Source of the DNA: Gymnogyps californianus | Taxonomy: Eukaryota; Chordata; Aves; Accipitriformes; Cathartidae | NCBI RefSeq assembly: GCF_018139145.2 | Contig: NC_059475.1 | Location: 20,402,937-20,466,936, forward strand | DNA length: 64,000 nucleotides | Direction: 5' to 3' | In this document: piece after piece, positions 45,559 to 56,482 of the stretch | How positions within the stretch are numbered: the first letter of the stretch is position 1 | Layout: each line of letters starts with the position of its first letter | The notes under the pieces: model-generated | Databases searched by the model: none | Told to the model about the DNA's origin: nothing | The model's input: only the letters and a program-made list of their open reading frames with translations | Translations under genes and position numbers: made by a program

Positions 45559-46400
45559 CACCTAGCAGAAAGAACTGGGTTTTGTATGGGGTCCCTCTGT
45601 GCACCTGGAGTAACAATGTCTTGGGGCTCCTCCCACCTCAAGGGCCAGTGTCTTCCTGAGGAGCTGGATGTTGATTTACTTGTGAGCACACTACTGAGCT
45701 CTCTTGGGTCCATACTCACATGCCACTTCTGCCAATCCCAGGCAGTTTAGAGTGCATTTATGAGCCTTTTCTGTACTTCCACTTCTTGACCTTGAGCTTT
45801 AGATTTCAGAAACATGGACAAATTCAGAGACTAAAGTGTCTGTCCGTTGAGTAGTGGCTAAAGTAGCCTTTAATGAATTAATACATTTATGAGCCTTTTC
45901 TGTACTTCCGCTTCTTGATCTTGAGCTTTAGATTTCAGAAACATGGACAAATTCACAGACTGAAGTGTCTGTCAGTTGAGTAGTGGCTAAAGTAGGCTTT
46001 AATGAATTAATACTCATGTTACATATATTTATTTATAACTTATTCCTGAAACTGTGTTCTGCTGGAAATGCTGGGTGTGAGCATTTGGGTCTGTTTGTGC
46101 TCCAGTGCTTGATGGGAAAGTGGAGGTGCAGTTGTGTTATGAAGGCCTGTGGTGCAGTGGGGACTGTTCAGCTATTTCTGTTAATGATGTGTTTTGCTTA
46201 CATGAAAATGTGAACTGTATTCCCCATGAAAATATTTTCTATTTTCTGCCAAATCTCTTCCAGTTCCCTCAAGTCCAAAACAAAACCTAAGTATTCATGG
46301 GGAAAAGAGAAGAAACTAATTTCTAGCAAAATTGCTCTTGTTTTTTGGTTTTGCTCCAAAAGCTATTTTGGAACAAATAAAATTTCACATTGTCCCTAGG
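45559..46400 (+). other. PIDD1: PIDD1 3'UTR with polyadenylation signal
   Basis: The first canonical AATAAA after the stop is at 46376-46381, inside ACAAATAAAATTTC, so cleavage is expected near 46395-46405. This gives a 3'UTR of about 840 nt. The UTR contains a 129-bp tandem duplication. The signal is seen; the cleavage site is inferred. Confidence 0.7.
45755..46012 (+). repeat. 129-bp tandem duplication in the PIDD1 3'UTR
   Basis: Copy 1 is 45755-45883 and copy 2 is 45884-46012, head to tail with no spacer. They differ at only a handful of positions (for example CCACTTC versus CCGCTTC, and TCAGAGACT versus TCACAGACT). The near identity indicates a fairly recent event. Confidence 0.95.
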
Positions 46401-49400
46401 CTGCTGCACCTGCCAGGCTTTTTAGATGATACTTACACACTGCTGGTCTTTGACAGAGTTCCAGTTTTATTTTACAAATAAGTAAAAATCTGTAACCCTG
46501 CTGTCCGGGAGAGACTCTAATTTAAGTGAAAGTAAAATTTCCCTTGCAGTTTCAAAGGGATATTCCTCATATCCTCCCAGTGAAATATGCCCATGTAGTA
46601 GTGAAGGTGTGACCCCTCGTGAAGTTTGGTGAAAAGCATGACTTAAATTTGCATTTTAAAAACTGGTCTGACCAGCTGTGAAATAGGCACTGTTGTGGGA
46701 TTGGCATAAACTGTGCTGAGCTAACCTCCCAGTTTTGCAGTCTGAACATCTTGTGTAAGTCTAGAAGTGTTTATCGCTTTTTAACTGCTCAGTCATTGAC
46801 TACTGAGGTGCCCTTCTCTTCATGTTCCTCATCTCAACTAATGACCCACTAATGACGGTGGGAAATTTCATGCAAGCTTTTTGAAAGACTACAGTGATCT
46901 ACATAAATTCAGCTCTTTCAAGACAGGGTTGGATTCAGCATAACTCTAAGCAATATTTAAAGGGCCGTTCTCAATCTGAAAAACAAAAGTCTGTATAAAA
47001 ATGCCAGGTTGCAACACCCAAAGTCAACCTGCAGCTCCAGGTCTGAGAAATCCTGCTGTTTTGTTCCCCCTGTGAAGAATCATTGGTGGTTTCCCTAATG
47101 CTGTGTTTCAGACCTGCCATCAGTACTATTGAGAGGCATAAAATCGTTCTGCCTTTTTTTTTTTTTTTTTAAGGCCATTCTAACATCTCAGGCCACGGAG
47201 TGATTAGTGTCCAGTCCAGAGCACTGGACAAAGACTTGCAGACTTGAGGTGTCACCTTGGGCCTACGGACTTCCTCAGATCTGATTTCTTAGGCCATGCT
47301 GCCCCTCAAGTCTCATGTGGGGTTCAAGTCAGCAGTTCTCTTTTGAATGTACGTTTTCTCTGGTAATCTGTGTCATACGTTCTTGTTTGTAATTTTGATG
47401 TATACCAATGAGGTATTTGTTCTTTCCTCCAGTTTTGGAGAGATACATTTGGGCATATTGCTCTCACTGGGAATAAAATAAGCACTTAACTGTTTCACAG
47501 CATGGTCTGCTAATCCATAAATGCCTTGAGGTGTTAGACAGAGCCAGGTCCCTTTAAACCTCCTGGCAGAAAGACACAGTTGAGCTTGGCTGTGCTGCAC
47601 AGAAATGGGAGAAGAGCTCTTGTTTGAGTACCGCTGGCTGCAAAGCGCAGGACGGACTGCAGCTGAGTTGATGGTATCCCTGTAGCTTGGCTTTGCGGCA
47701 GTGGGGCTAAGCCAGGAAACACAACATTTGAGGCATCGGTTTGACTAGCTGAGTATATGACTGGGGCTCAGGTGGAGCAGGTCTAGGGAGCAACAAGGCT
47801 GGTCTAGAGGGGACAGTGCGTAGGCTTAGCCTGGCCTCTGGGGAAGGTGCAGGAAGCTTTCAGCTAGGCAAAGCTAGGCTAAGGAAGTCTACAGGTAGCA
47901 TAAGGTAGCATCCACAGCTACAACGGGATGAAGCTAGGCTGCACTTAGCTTTCCGTTTGTGATGGCCAGGCAACAGCTGAGTTAGGCAACGCCAAAATGA
48001 GGGTTGGGTAGGCTGGACTTTATGGAGGGCTCATCCAGGCATCAGCAGAGCTACAGCTCTTCCAGATAACAGATCGGGCTAGGAGAGAGGGAGGTTAGTG
48101 CTAGGTGTTTAGGTTACTCTAGGTATGGGCTACCACCAGGCCAGGTGACAGGAGATACCAAAGCCTAGACAGTATCATCAGTAGAACAGGTCTTCAGGAT
48201 TTGGGCCGATAACTTAAGGAAAGTTAAGTAACTACCCCAGACAAGTATTGTTATCTCCAGTCTTTCGCTGCCAAGTGGCAGCCGCTGGACTGGGCCGCCT
48301 CTCTGGCATCTGGTTTTCTCCTTGCATTAACACCGAAGCAAGCACCCAGCTGAGGATACAGAGGTGCTGGTGGGAAATCAGAGCAACCGTCCGACTGCTC
48401 TTTCCTTCAGCTGACTTGGCAGCAAATATTTGAGCTGGATAAGAGTCAACGGAAACCATGCTATTTTCAGGTGTATTATCTTTATCAATAATCTCTTTGA
48501 GGCACAGTAACTCTTTTGTAAGCCTGTAGTTGCTATGGCCAGGAAACGCTGATTACAGTTGCAGTAGATGGTTGAAGCAGCAAAAAAAACCCAACGTGGC
48601 ATTTATCTTTTGAATCAAAAGACTGCTTTCCTTTCTGGCTTCTTTCATGAATTCATCACATACTGGAGTAGTCTCTTTCCCTTTCCAGCTATCTGGCTTC
48701 TTCTGGTGCCTATTAGGCACCTTACAGTGTCCTACTGATGATCTGGCATATTTTGTGGTTTTTACTGTGCACGATCCCGATGCATCCAAAATTCCTCCAA
48801 ATAAATTTCAACAGGAAAAGCCTGCTTATAAAAAAATTTTAAAATAAAGGGAGAAGTTGTTCGGCAGTGGGAACATTTTTTCTCCTCCTTTTTTGACTGT
48901 AACATCTGTACCTCTTTAACTCTCATAATTAAACCCTTTTCTACTTCATAAACTTGCAGATCTCCAGCAGATCTCCAAGTGGCCCTGGGAGGTGAACAGT
49001 ATGTTTCCCACATACCACCCTCCACTTCCAGATTCTGCTAACCATGACAGTCCTCTAGCTGCCAGGAGACAGATTCAGGTAAGATGCTTCCAGCCCCTGC
49101 AAAGATTAATAAAAGAAATTGCTGAGAAATGAAAGCCCAGGCAAAGCTCAAATCAGTTTATTAATTCTATAAAAAACACAGGGCAAAGCCTGACTGTATC
49201 CTGCAAGGGGATAAACTGTTTCCACGGTCCCAGCAGTAAAATGCTGTATAATTCCCAGTAAAAGACCTGAAGGAAATATGAAGGTGGGAGGGAGCCCACA
49301 GGGGCTGTGTTCAGTTTGTCTGTTTACTGTGGCCAGACGAAAATACTGTAAAATTCAGCACATCCACAGGATTGCTCTGATAAGGGAAAGGAGATAGATA

Positions 49401-52400
49401 CCTGTGGTGCGTTGAGGACTGGATGGTTCAGCCATGAACCTACCGAGCTTGATACAAAACTGAGGGAGCATTAGAAGATACCATGCCAATTGATATGATT
49501 TCCTGCTGTTTGGTACCCTACAGTGTCCATGCTCGACAGTGTTATACTGCTGCTGCTTTTAAAAGGGAAAGGAAATCTGATGGTCCTTAAGTTCACTGTT
49601 TTCCCCAAAAGGAGGATCACAGTATGTTTTCAGCCTTTAAAGCAAAGAGTAGCTTTCCCTGGGAAAGGTGTGGGGCTGGTTTTCAGACACTGGTGCATCA
49701 GAGCCCCAGCAGAGGGCTGCCTCGAAGTGAGCCCACCATGCTCATCAGTAGCCTTCGCTACAATTAAGCGTGTGTCCGTTTCCCGAACTCCGCAGAAATA
49801 AACTGTATGTTCTTAAAGCACTATTTTTCTGTAAATCTGTGTGGCTTGAAAATCCACGGGGAGAGTTTGATGCTTGTTTCAGTTTTCAGCTACCTTGAAG
49901 GAACTTGGTGACTGGGAAATGTAGAAACCAGGTAGGCACCATGATGATGGAAAATTTAGCCTCTACCCTTCCTGCCTCACAGCAGGTCTGTAGGTTGAAC
50001 CCATGCAGAAGGTTGCTTTGGGAGGCTGGGACTAAGATCCTTCTGCTTGGTTTGCTCATTGAACACCAGTGCAGTTTGTGTCTTTTCCAAACAGGAGATA
50101 GTGGAACTGGAAAATGTGTAAGGGGCAGGAAGGATGCTTAGAAACGAGTATTACAGAGTATTTTTAATTCTTTTTACAGCAGAGTATTACATCTCCTGGG
50201 AAAGGATGAAGACTGTGAACAGATGGTTGCTATCCACTGTTTCTCAACTAGGTGGCACCAAATGAAATAATCCAACATCACCTGCAAATAAGCAAAAGGA
50301 GGTACTTTTTTTTCCCACTGTGCGTAGTTCTAATGCTGACTTATTGCTGTGAGATGTTTGAGGCCAAAATATAAATGTTGTGTTCAGAAAGTAATTGGTT
50401 AAATTGGTGGGAAAAAGATCCTCTAAAAAGCAAACGAATATGGAAAGCTAAATGCATTCCCACATGGAAGGGGTGAGAGATTGGGGCTGCCTTTCTCAGG
50501 CAGGAGATGAATAAAACAGCAGCAACAGAGTATGCGGAGAAACAAAGCAGGCAGAGGAGGCAGATCAGACATCTCTACTTGCTTTCTCTAGAAAGGCAAG
50601 ACGGTTGCAAGTCTTGCTTCTGCTGAAGCTGAAGCTGCCCTGTGGATAAGGGGAGACCATGCTTGCATGGGTCAGAAGTGGCTGTTGCCCGGACCCCTCC
50701 TCGGAGCCATGTGGCTGAGCTTCGCTCCTGGATTGAGAATTTCAGTGGTGACCCATAACAAACCAGGCAGCACTGCCCAAAGGGAGAGACAGGATTTCTA
50801 CCCGGACATATTAAGCTTGAAAACATCTGCTCTGCCTTGTTTTCACTGTGTCTCAGCAGAGAGCTGTAGCTGGAGGTATCTCCGGGCATCTCCTGGCTGG
50901 GCACGCAAAGTCCCATGCACTGGGTCACTGTTCCCATGCGCTGGGTCACCAGGTGGAGCCACATCTTGGGGCAGGCCCTGTGTGGCCATCAGATGCTGGG
51001 TCACAGGATGCCACCAGGGAATACAGGTCGGTCACAGGGGATACGGGACAGCCTTACATGTCACAGAGAAGTTGGGCAGGTCTGATTTAGCTAACAGGAC
51101 ATGAGACCTTGAGGGATGCTGTCTGCAGACATTTAGTGAGTGACTTGGGAAAACAGCAAGCTAATACTCCTCATCTTTTAGTTGCTCAAGCTGCCGTAAG
51201 TTTCCAGGCTTTCACCACCCTGTCAGCCCTCTCCTTGAACCAGCAAGGGTAAACCTTGGTATTTCTAATAAAAACACAAATAGCTTGAGAAATTTTTGAG
51301 TTTTCTTCCTTCCTAATGCAGAAAACCTTTTTTCCTGATAAAAAAAGGTACCAGGGCGCTGCAGGCCCACTCATGGGATGGCTCCAAGGCAGCAACAAGA
51401 ACTTAAAGCTTTGGGTATGAACAGGAGGTGGCAATACACAGTGATCTGAGTAACCCCAGATGTGTCCCAGCCACGCCAGCTCTGCCAGGTCTCTGCCATG
51501 GGCCAGACCTGGTCTTCTGGAGGTGTTTAGCATCACCAGGTTTAGAAACAGCAAATCTGCGTGTCCAGGAGAGAGTGGGGCTCATGCAGGAGGTGGCTGC
51601 AGCCCCTAGGGAGATGCCCATCTCTCCCCACCGTGTGAAGAAGAGACCTGGCTGATGAACCTCGGTGGTTAGGCTTCTAATTATGCTTTGTTGGGCTGAT
51701 GAAGAGAAGCTTTAGATTACAGTGAGCAGTAGGACAGGAGAGCTGGCCAAGGGACGTGGCAACAGGATAGCTGGGGGAGGACATGAGCTTAGGTATGAAT
51801 CTCCGCCTTGCTGCTTCTTCAGCCCAGTCCTTGGAGGATTTCACTCCCTCTGGAAGCAACTGGCTCAAGACAAATGTTTTTGGTTTTCTTCCCTCCAGGT
51901 TGGAGAAAAAGGAAATCCTTGTGATTCTTAGCTTCTCCCCAAGGCCAGAGCTGAGAACAAGCATGGGTTGTGATGCTGGCTGTAGCTGCTCCCTCCCAAG
52001 ACTGCAGGTTACTGGCTCCTGGGGCCTGGCACATCCTTCATGTGCTGCAGGAGCATCAGGCTGAGTGACAATCCCGGCAAGGCTTTCATCCTGGTGCATT
52101 GAGAGGAGCAAGAAAACACAGTGTCTCCCCCTCAAAAATCCCTTACAACAGATGTTTCGGTCGCAGCCCGGGCAGGGAAAAGAAGATCCTGCTGCTTAAA
52201 CAGGCTATTTTGTGACAACTGCTGTGCATCAACAATGGCTGGAGGGCAGAGGCAGTCACAAATGGATCCATCAGCTTTTTGGGGTCCCAAAATAACATGG
52301 CCCTGAAGGAACTGGTGGCAGCTCTTGGTAAGGCAGCGAGCCCAGGAAGCCATGACTCTCCCTGTGGGTCAGGCCATTTCATTTTCACCCATGGCAGGAT

Positions 52401-53830
52401 GGCAGTGTCCTCCGTGTCCACTTCACTCTCCAGCCTGGTGGCATGGAGCCAGCTCACCTTTCTGCCACCGAGAAACAGCAAAGCGGGTTAATGTGGCTGC
52501 AGAGTTCCCTTATTTGTTTGCTGGTGCTGGAAGGGCAGATGAACAAATGAGCTGTGGAGTGGGGAACACCATAAAATCTGGAGCAAACAGCACTGTTTGG
52601 ATTTGCTCGGCCGCACACCCCAGGGAAAGAGAGTGATGCTCCCTATCCCGCAACGCCCCATAAGTCCGACACCACCTCTGCATGGGGGCAGATGCGGATG
52701 GTGGGACGCTGTGGAGGAATTTCTCCCTGGGATGAGTGGGTAAGCCCTGCCAAAAGGCTCCTCTGGCAATAGGCGGCTGCAGCTGCGGGCTCCCCGCCAG
52801 CAGCTGTGCCCGGAGTGGGATCTGGAGGCCGATCTCACAGCCAAGACAGCGCCATTCGTCGGCACTCAATAAACAAAAGTGCCTTGCTGTTTTATCCAGA
52901 AGATAAGCATGCAGGGCATGAGATTGCTTTCCCTTGCGCTCTCTGTGCTGAGCGTGAGAGCCTGCGTTGGTCACCAAAGGAGCCACGGCACTGCTGCTGT
53001 GGGACACGCTGCGGACAGGCATGCAGGAACGGGGGCTGCTGGGTGTCAGGGAGCCCTGAGGCCGGAGCCCCACGGGTGCTAGGCACAGCGAGATGCTGGT
53101 GCTTACTGGAGGTTGCCAGCCCTGTGGGGTGTGTTGCAGGAGGTGGGCCATTTTGCGAGCCAGCTCATGACACATTACCCGTTAGCATGCCAGGGTCAAC
53201 CCTGTGGCTCTAAAAGTCACTTACAAAGGGAAGAAAATTCTACTTCTATGCCTTTTTCGCTTCTTGATGATCAATGATGAAGCCTGAAAGCTTTTTGCCT
53301 GGGTTTTTTTCAGAGACTAACATTGCCGAGCCTTGATTTCTCTGCTTTTGCTGGAGAAAAGTGGCTGGAGAGTTTGCTGGTGGGAACTGAAGAATATTTG
53401 TGTGCCTTGAGCATCAGGGACTTTCCTCCCACTATTTGTTAGGCATTTGAATCAAATAGCTACTAAGAAGATGTCTGCAGCCTCCTTCTGAGGAGCAATG
53501 GCCAGAGGGGACAGACAGACCATGTACACTGGTTCACCTGCGTGGTCTTGCAGCCTTGAGCTCTCAGGGACAACAGAGCCGGGCTTGGGTTAGAGTAGTC
53601 CCCTTCCTGCTCCCCCTTCACTCTCCAGCTGCATCCACATCCTCTCTCACTTCTGTAATGTCAAGTGTCTGCACAGAAAATGAAACCAGACCTGCTGGGT
53701 CAGTGGTTTCTGGGTGATTCCCGGCATCCAAGCTGACGGCCAGCTGTGAATCTGTTCCTTTTATTCATACTGTTTGGCTGTACTTTCAGCAGTCAGATGC
53801 TGGATGCCTCCCCTATCACCTCTGTGTCGT
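46400..53830. other. Intergenic region downstream of PIDD1
   Basis: About 7.4 kb with no recognised exon or RNA gene. A T17 run lies at 47154-47170 and a TAGGC/CTAGG-rich stretch at about 47.75-48.2 kb. Several medium-length open frames (for example minus 51677-52135 and minus 52510-53175) have no recognisable family and no splice support. Confidence 0.65.
47760..48190. repeat. CTAGG/TAGGC-rich degenerate stretch
   Basis: The words CTAGG, TAGGC and TTAGGC recur about fifteen times over 430 bp in irregular spacing, for example AAGCTAGGCTAAGG, GAAGCTAGGCTGC and GAGTTAGGCAACG. It looks like a decayed minisatellite but has no fixed period. Confidence 0.45.
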
Positions 53831-54134
53831 TACCTTTGGCAACCCATCCTGTGGTCCTAATGGAGAATGAGATCAGGCTCGGTTGAGATTGATTTTTCCA
53901 GAAAACTATGTTGACTGGTGCTAATTATATGTTACTGCCTCTTCAATCTTTATCAGTTAAATCGTCTACCAGCGCTCTGATAATCACGTCCAGGATGGCC
54001 ACCAGGCCAAGGGAGCAGTGACCAAGCTTGCCCAATTTGGCTTTTTTAAGCGTTGGTTTAATATCCACACTCATCAGGTGCTTGGGGATTTCACTGGCAC
54101 TCCATGATTTATTAAAACAGAAAGCAATGCAAAT
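53830..54134 (-). mobile_element. CR1-type LINE fragment, reverse transcriptase
   Basis: On the minus strand 53943-54134 reads FNKSWSASEIPKHLMSVDIK and then PTLKKAKLGKLG. This aligns without gaps to the conserved reverse-transcriptase segment of CR1 (a KSW, an EVP or EIP, a PxFKK and a following G-N-Y-R-P-type stretch, here altered). Similarity continues to about 53830 with in-frame stops, including the CTGATCTCATTC region. It is truncated at both ends and dead. CR1 is the dominant LINE of birds and other reptiles. Identified from memory of the family. Confidence 0.65.
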
Positions 54135-56040
54135 GGGGAAGGAAGCTGAAAAACGCGACCTTGTGAAAGCCTCTTTCTTTGCCAGCAGACTGAACTTGAC
54201 CCGTGTCCTTGGCAGGGCTAAACTAGCCCATGGCCTCTCTGGCAGCCAGGCTGAAAGCAGTGCAGGATTTTGAGACTCATGCAGGGGGAGCTTTGTGACA
54301 AGTGGAGCGCAAACCTGGTATAATGTTCCCATGTGTGCCATGACGACGATGATGTTGCCTCGTACAGGAGGTCCTGAGCTCTGCTCTTCACCTTGTTTCA
54401 GGTGCAGACATTGCTGCTTTTGAAGCTCCACTTTGTACCAAATGGTTTTAAATCTCTCTTGTGTATGTCAGAAGAAAAAATTTATGTCTGAGAGCAGAGG
54501 AAACCTTCAAAACCTGGCACTCACTGAATGCGAACTTTCTTCCTCTGCTTTTTTTAATCCTCTCTCTTAAAGGCTGACGGAAGAAACGGGTCCTTTGCAC
54601 CATGCAGGTTACAAAGAGCAGTTGTTTTTATGCAGCAGAACCAAAAATAAAAATGGGGGATTGCAGTCATCTTAAAATTCAGCGCAAAGCTGGACAGCGT
54701 TAACCTCTTCTTTGTCAGGGGATGGTACTGTCCTACCAGCACATCTATGGGATGGCACGTTACGATAAATGGTAAAATCTATCCCCCTCAATCCATGCTA
54801 AGTTCAGTTCAGCTTTTGTCTGAGTTGGTACAGCGCAGTGAAACCCACCAAAGCCTTTGCAAAACAGGGCAGAGCGGGGACCTGCCACCACCATGGAAGG
54901 GGGTGGGAGGGAGTTTCGCAGCTGGGGAGTGGGAAGAGGTGACTGCAGCTCTCCCGCGCTCTGTTTTCCTGTTCCCCAAACTGAGGGAGCCCCACATCAG
55001 TGCCCGCCAGCGCTTTCCCAAGGACACGGTGGAGACAAGGCTGCGGGGTTGGACAGACTATGCCAGTGGCTCCCTGCCCACAGCACTTGCATTGTGCTCC
55101 TGTGATGGATGCCCATCCACTAGACACCAAAAAAATGGCCGTGGTGCACAAGTCTCCTTCCTTGGTCAGGCACCACCTTTCTGGAGGGAGCTTTGTCACC
55201 TCCTGTGCTGTATCTTCTCGTGCTTTGCCCAGCCCAGGTTAAAAAGTGCACAAGGTGCTCCCTTTTTCACCTACATCCAACTCATCAGCATGGGCTTCTG
55301 ATGCTTCACTGACCTCTGGTTTACATCTTCTTCTCACCTTGGGTTGCAGGTCCCTGACTGTGATAACAAGCTCCTCTCATTTTCAGGTGTGTGCACAACT
55401 CTGATGTTTCTGGGCTGTTCATCCTGCCTCCATATAATTGCCGCTTCTCTCGTGTACGCAATGTCCTCATTATCCTGACACGCTCCACCATCCTTGTAGC
55501 TGCTCTTCTCTGATCATCTCCGATTCGTTGCACAGGCTGTGTATTCGTGCTCTGCTGGCTCCCGTGAGCCTTTGGTGCAGAGGTGGTAACCCCATGCTCG
55601 CTGCGTCTGTTATAGCGTAGTGCCTGGTGCACGTGAGCGGTGAGGGATGCTTTTATAGATGTATTCCCCTGGAGATCTTTCCCTCTTTCCTTGGTGGTGT
55701 CACACCCCTGGGCATCATCCCAAGAGGCACAGAGATCTGCTGTCCTCCTAGCCTTCTTGCTTAGTTTCCAAAGCCCACTGAAACAGTCTCCGTGGATGTT
55801 TTTGTGCGAGGACTCAGGCCCCATTATGCTCCTGAAACCACGACAGAGCCTATTAAACCCGAAAGCGATGCCTGCCTGTGGCGTGGAGGCTTTCCAGCAG
55901 GGCAGCAGGCGGCGCAGCACGGTGACCAAACCAACCACGACCGGCTTGCTCTTTATTTTGAAGGGTCTTTATTCTGAAGGGAATGACAGTTTTATTATTT
56001 TTCCCCCCATTTTCGTTTGTCCCATTGTTCCACCCGTGTG
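54135..56040. other. Intergenic region upstream of the third CpG island
   Basis: No recognised exon. A 205-codon open frame lies on the minus strand at 55321-55938. It shows no domain I can name and is treated in the findings. Confidence 0.6.
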
Positions 56041-56265
56041 CCGCCTGGCCAGGTGGCTGCAAGATGGCTGACGGGTGGGGTGAGGGAGAGCGCACCTCGC
56101 CCTGCGGCGAGGTGAGGGGTGTTCGCTGTCGGAGGGGAGGGCAGGGCTACGGGCACGGCGGCACACCCCCCTTCCCTCCGTGGCTCTCGTCGCCTGGGGA
56201 CGCTGCGCCCCGGGGAGGGCCCAGGCCGGGGGAGGCCGCGGCGAGGCCTGGCCGCCCCGGCCCGA

Positions 56266-56279
56266 GTTGCCATGGCGAC
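56266..56279 (+). promoter_or_regulatory. RFX X-box-like site
   Basis: GTTGCCATGGCGAC differs at one base from the palindromic X-box GTTGCCATGGCAAC bound by RFX factors. It lies about 200 bp before the splice donor in the CpG island. Confidence 0.5.
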
Positions 56280-56360
56280 GCGGCGGCCGCCCCGGCGGGG
56301 AGGGCCCGGCGGCGGCGGCGGTTTTTCCTGCGCCGAGCGCGGCCAGAGGGGGCAGAGCTG

Positions 56361-56417
56361 AGCCGAGGCGGGCCGGGCCGGGCCGCGCCGCGCCGCGCCA
56401 AGCCAAGCCAAGCCGAG
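56361..56417 (+). repeat. Pentanucleotide repeat (GCCGG, GCCGC, GCCAA)
   Basis: About ten successive 5-bp units beginning GCC, drifting from GCCGG through GCCGC to GCCAA. It lies in the putative 5'UTR exon. The long proline/arginine/alanine-rich open frames in this interval are products of this composition. Confidence 0.85.
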
Positions 56418-56482
56418 GATCTCCGCACCCCGCGCCGCACTGGTCTCCAGCTCCGGCGGGAGCCCGCCTACGCCCCGGACCG
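56361..56482 (+). other. Putative non-coding first exon ending at a strong donor
   Basis: CCGGACCG followed by GTAAGTGCG at 56483 is a near-consensus donor on the plus strand in a CpG island, so an exon ending at 56482 is likely. Its start is unknown and placed arbitrarily. By synteny this is the first exon of SLC25A22. No SLC25A22 coding exon (starting MADKQISLPAKLINGG in human) is present before the window ends. Confidence 0.45.

Noticed and set aside
52510..53175. 221-codon minus-strand open frame
   Set aside because: No recognisable family, no splice or polyadenylation support, and overlapping open frames exist on the other strand. Treated as chance.
56064..56111. ATG with a strong context opening MADGWGEG and followed by a possible GAG|GTGAGG donor
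   Set aside because: It resembles the Met-Ala-Asp start of SLC25A22 by coincidence only: the following residues do not match. The ATG is part of a YY1-type motif common at CpG-island starts.
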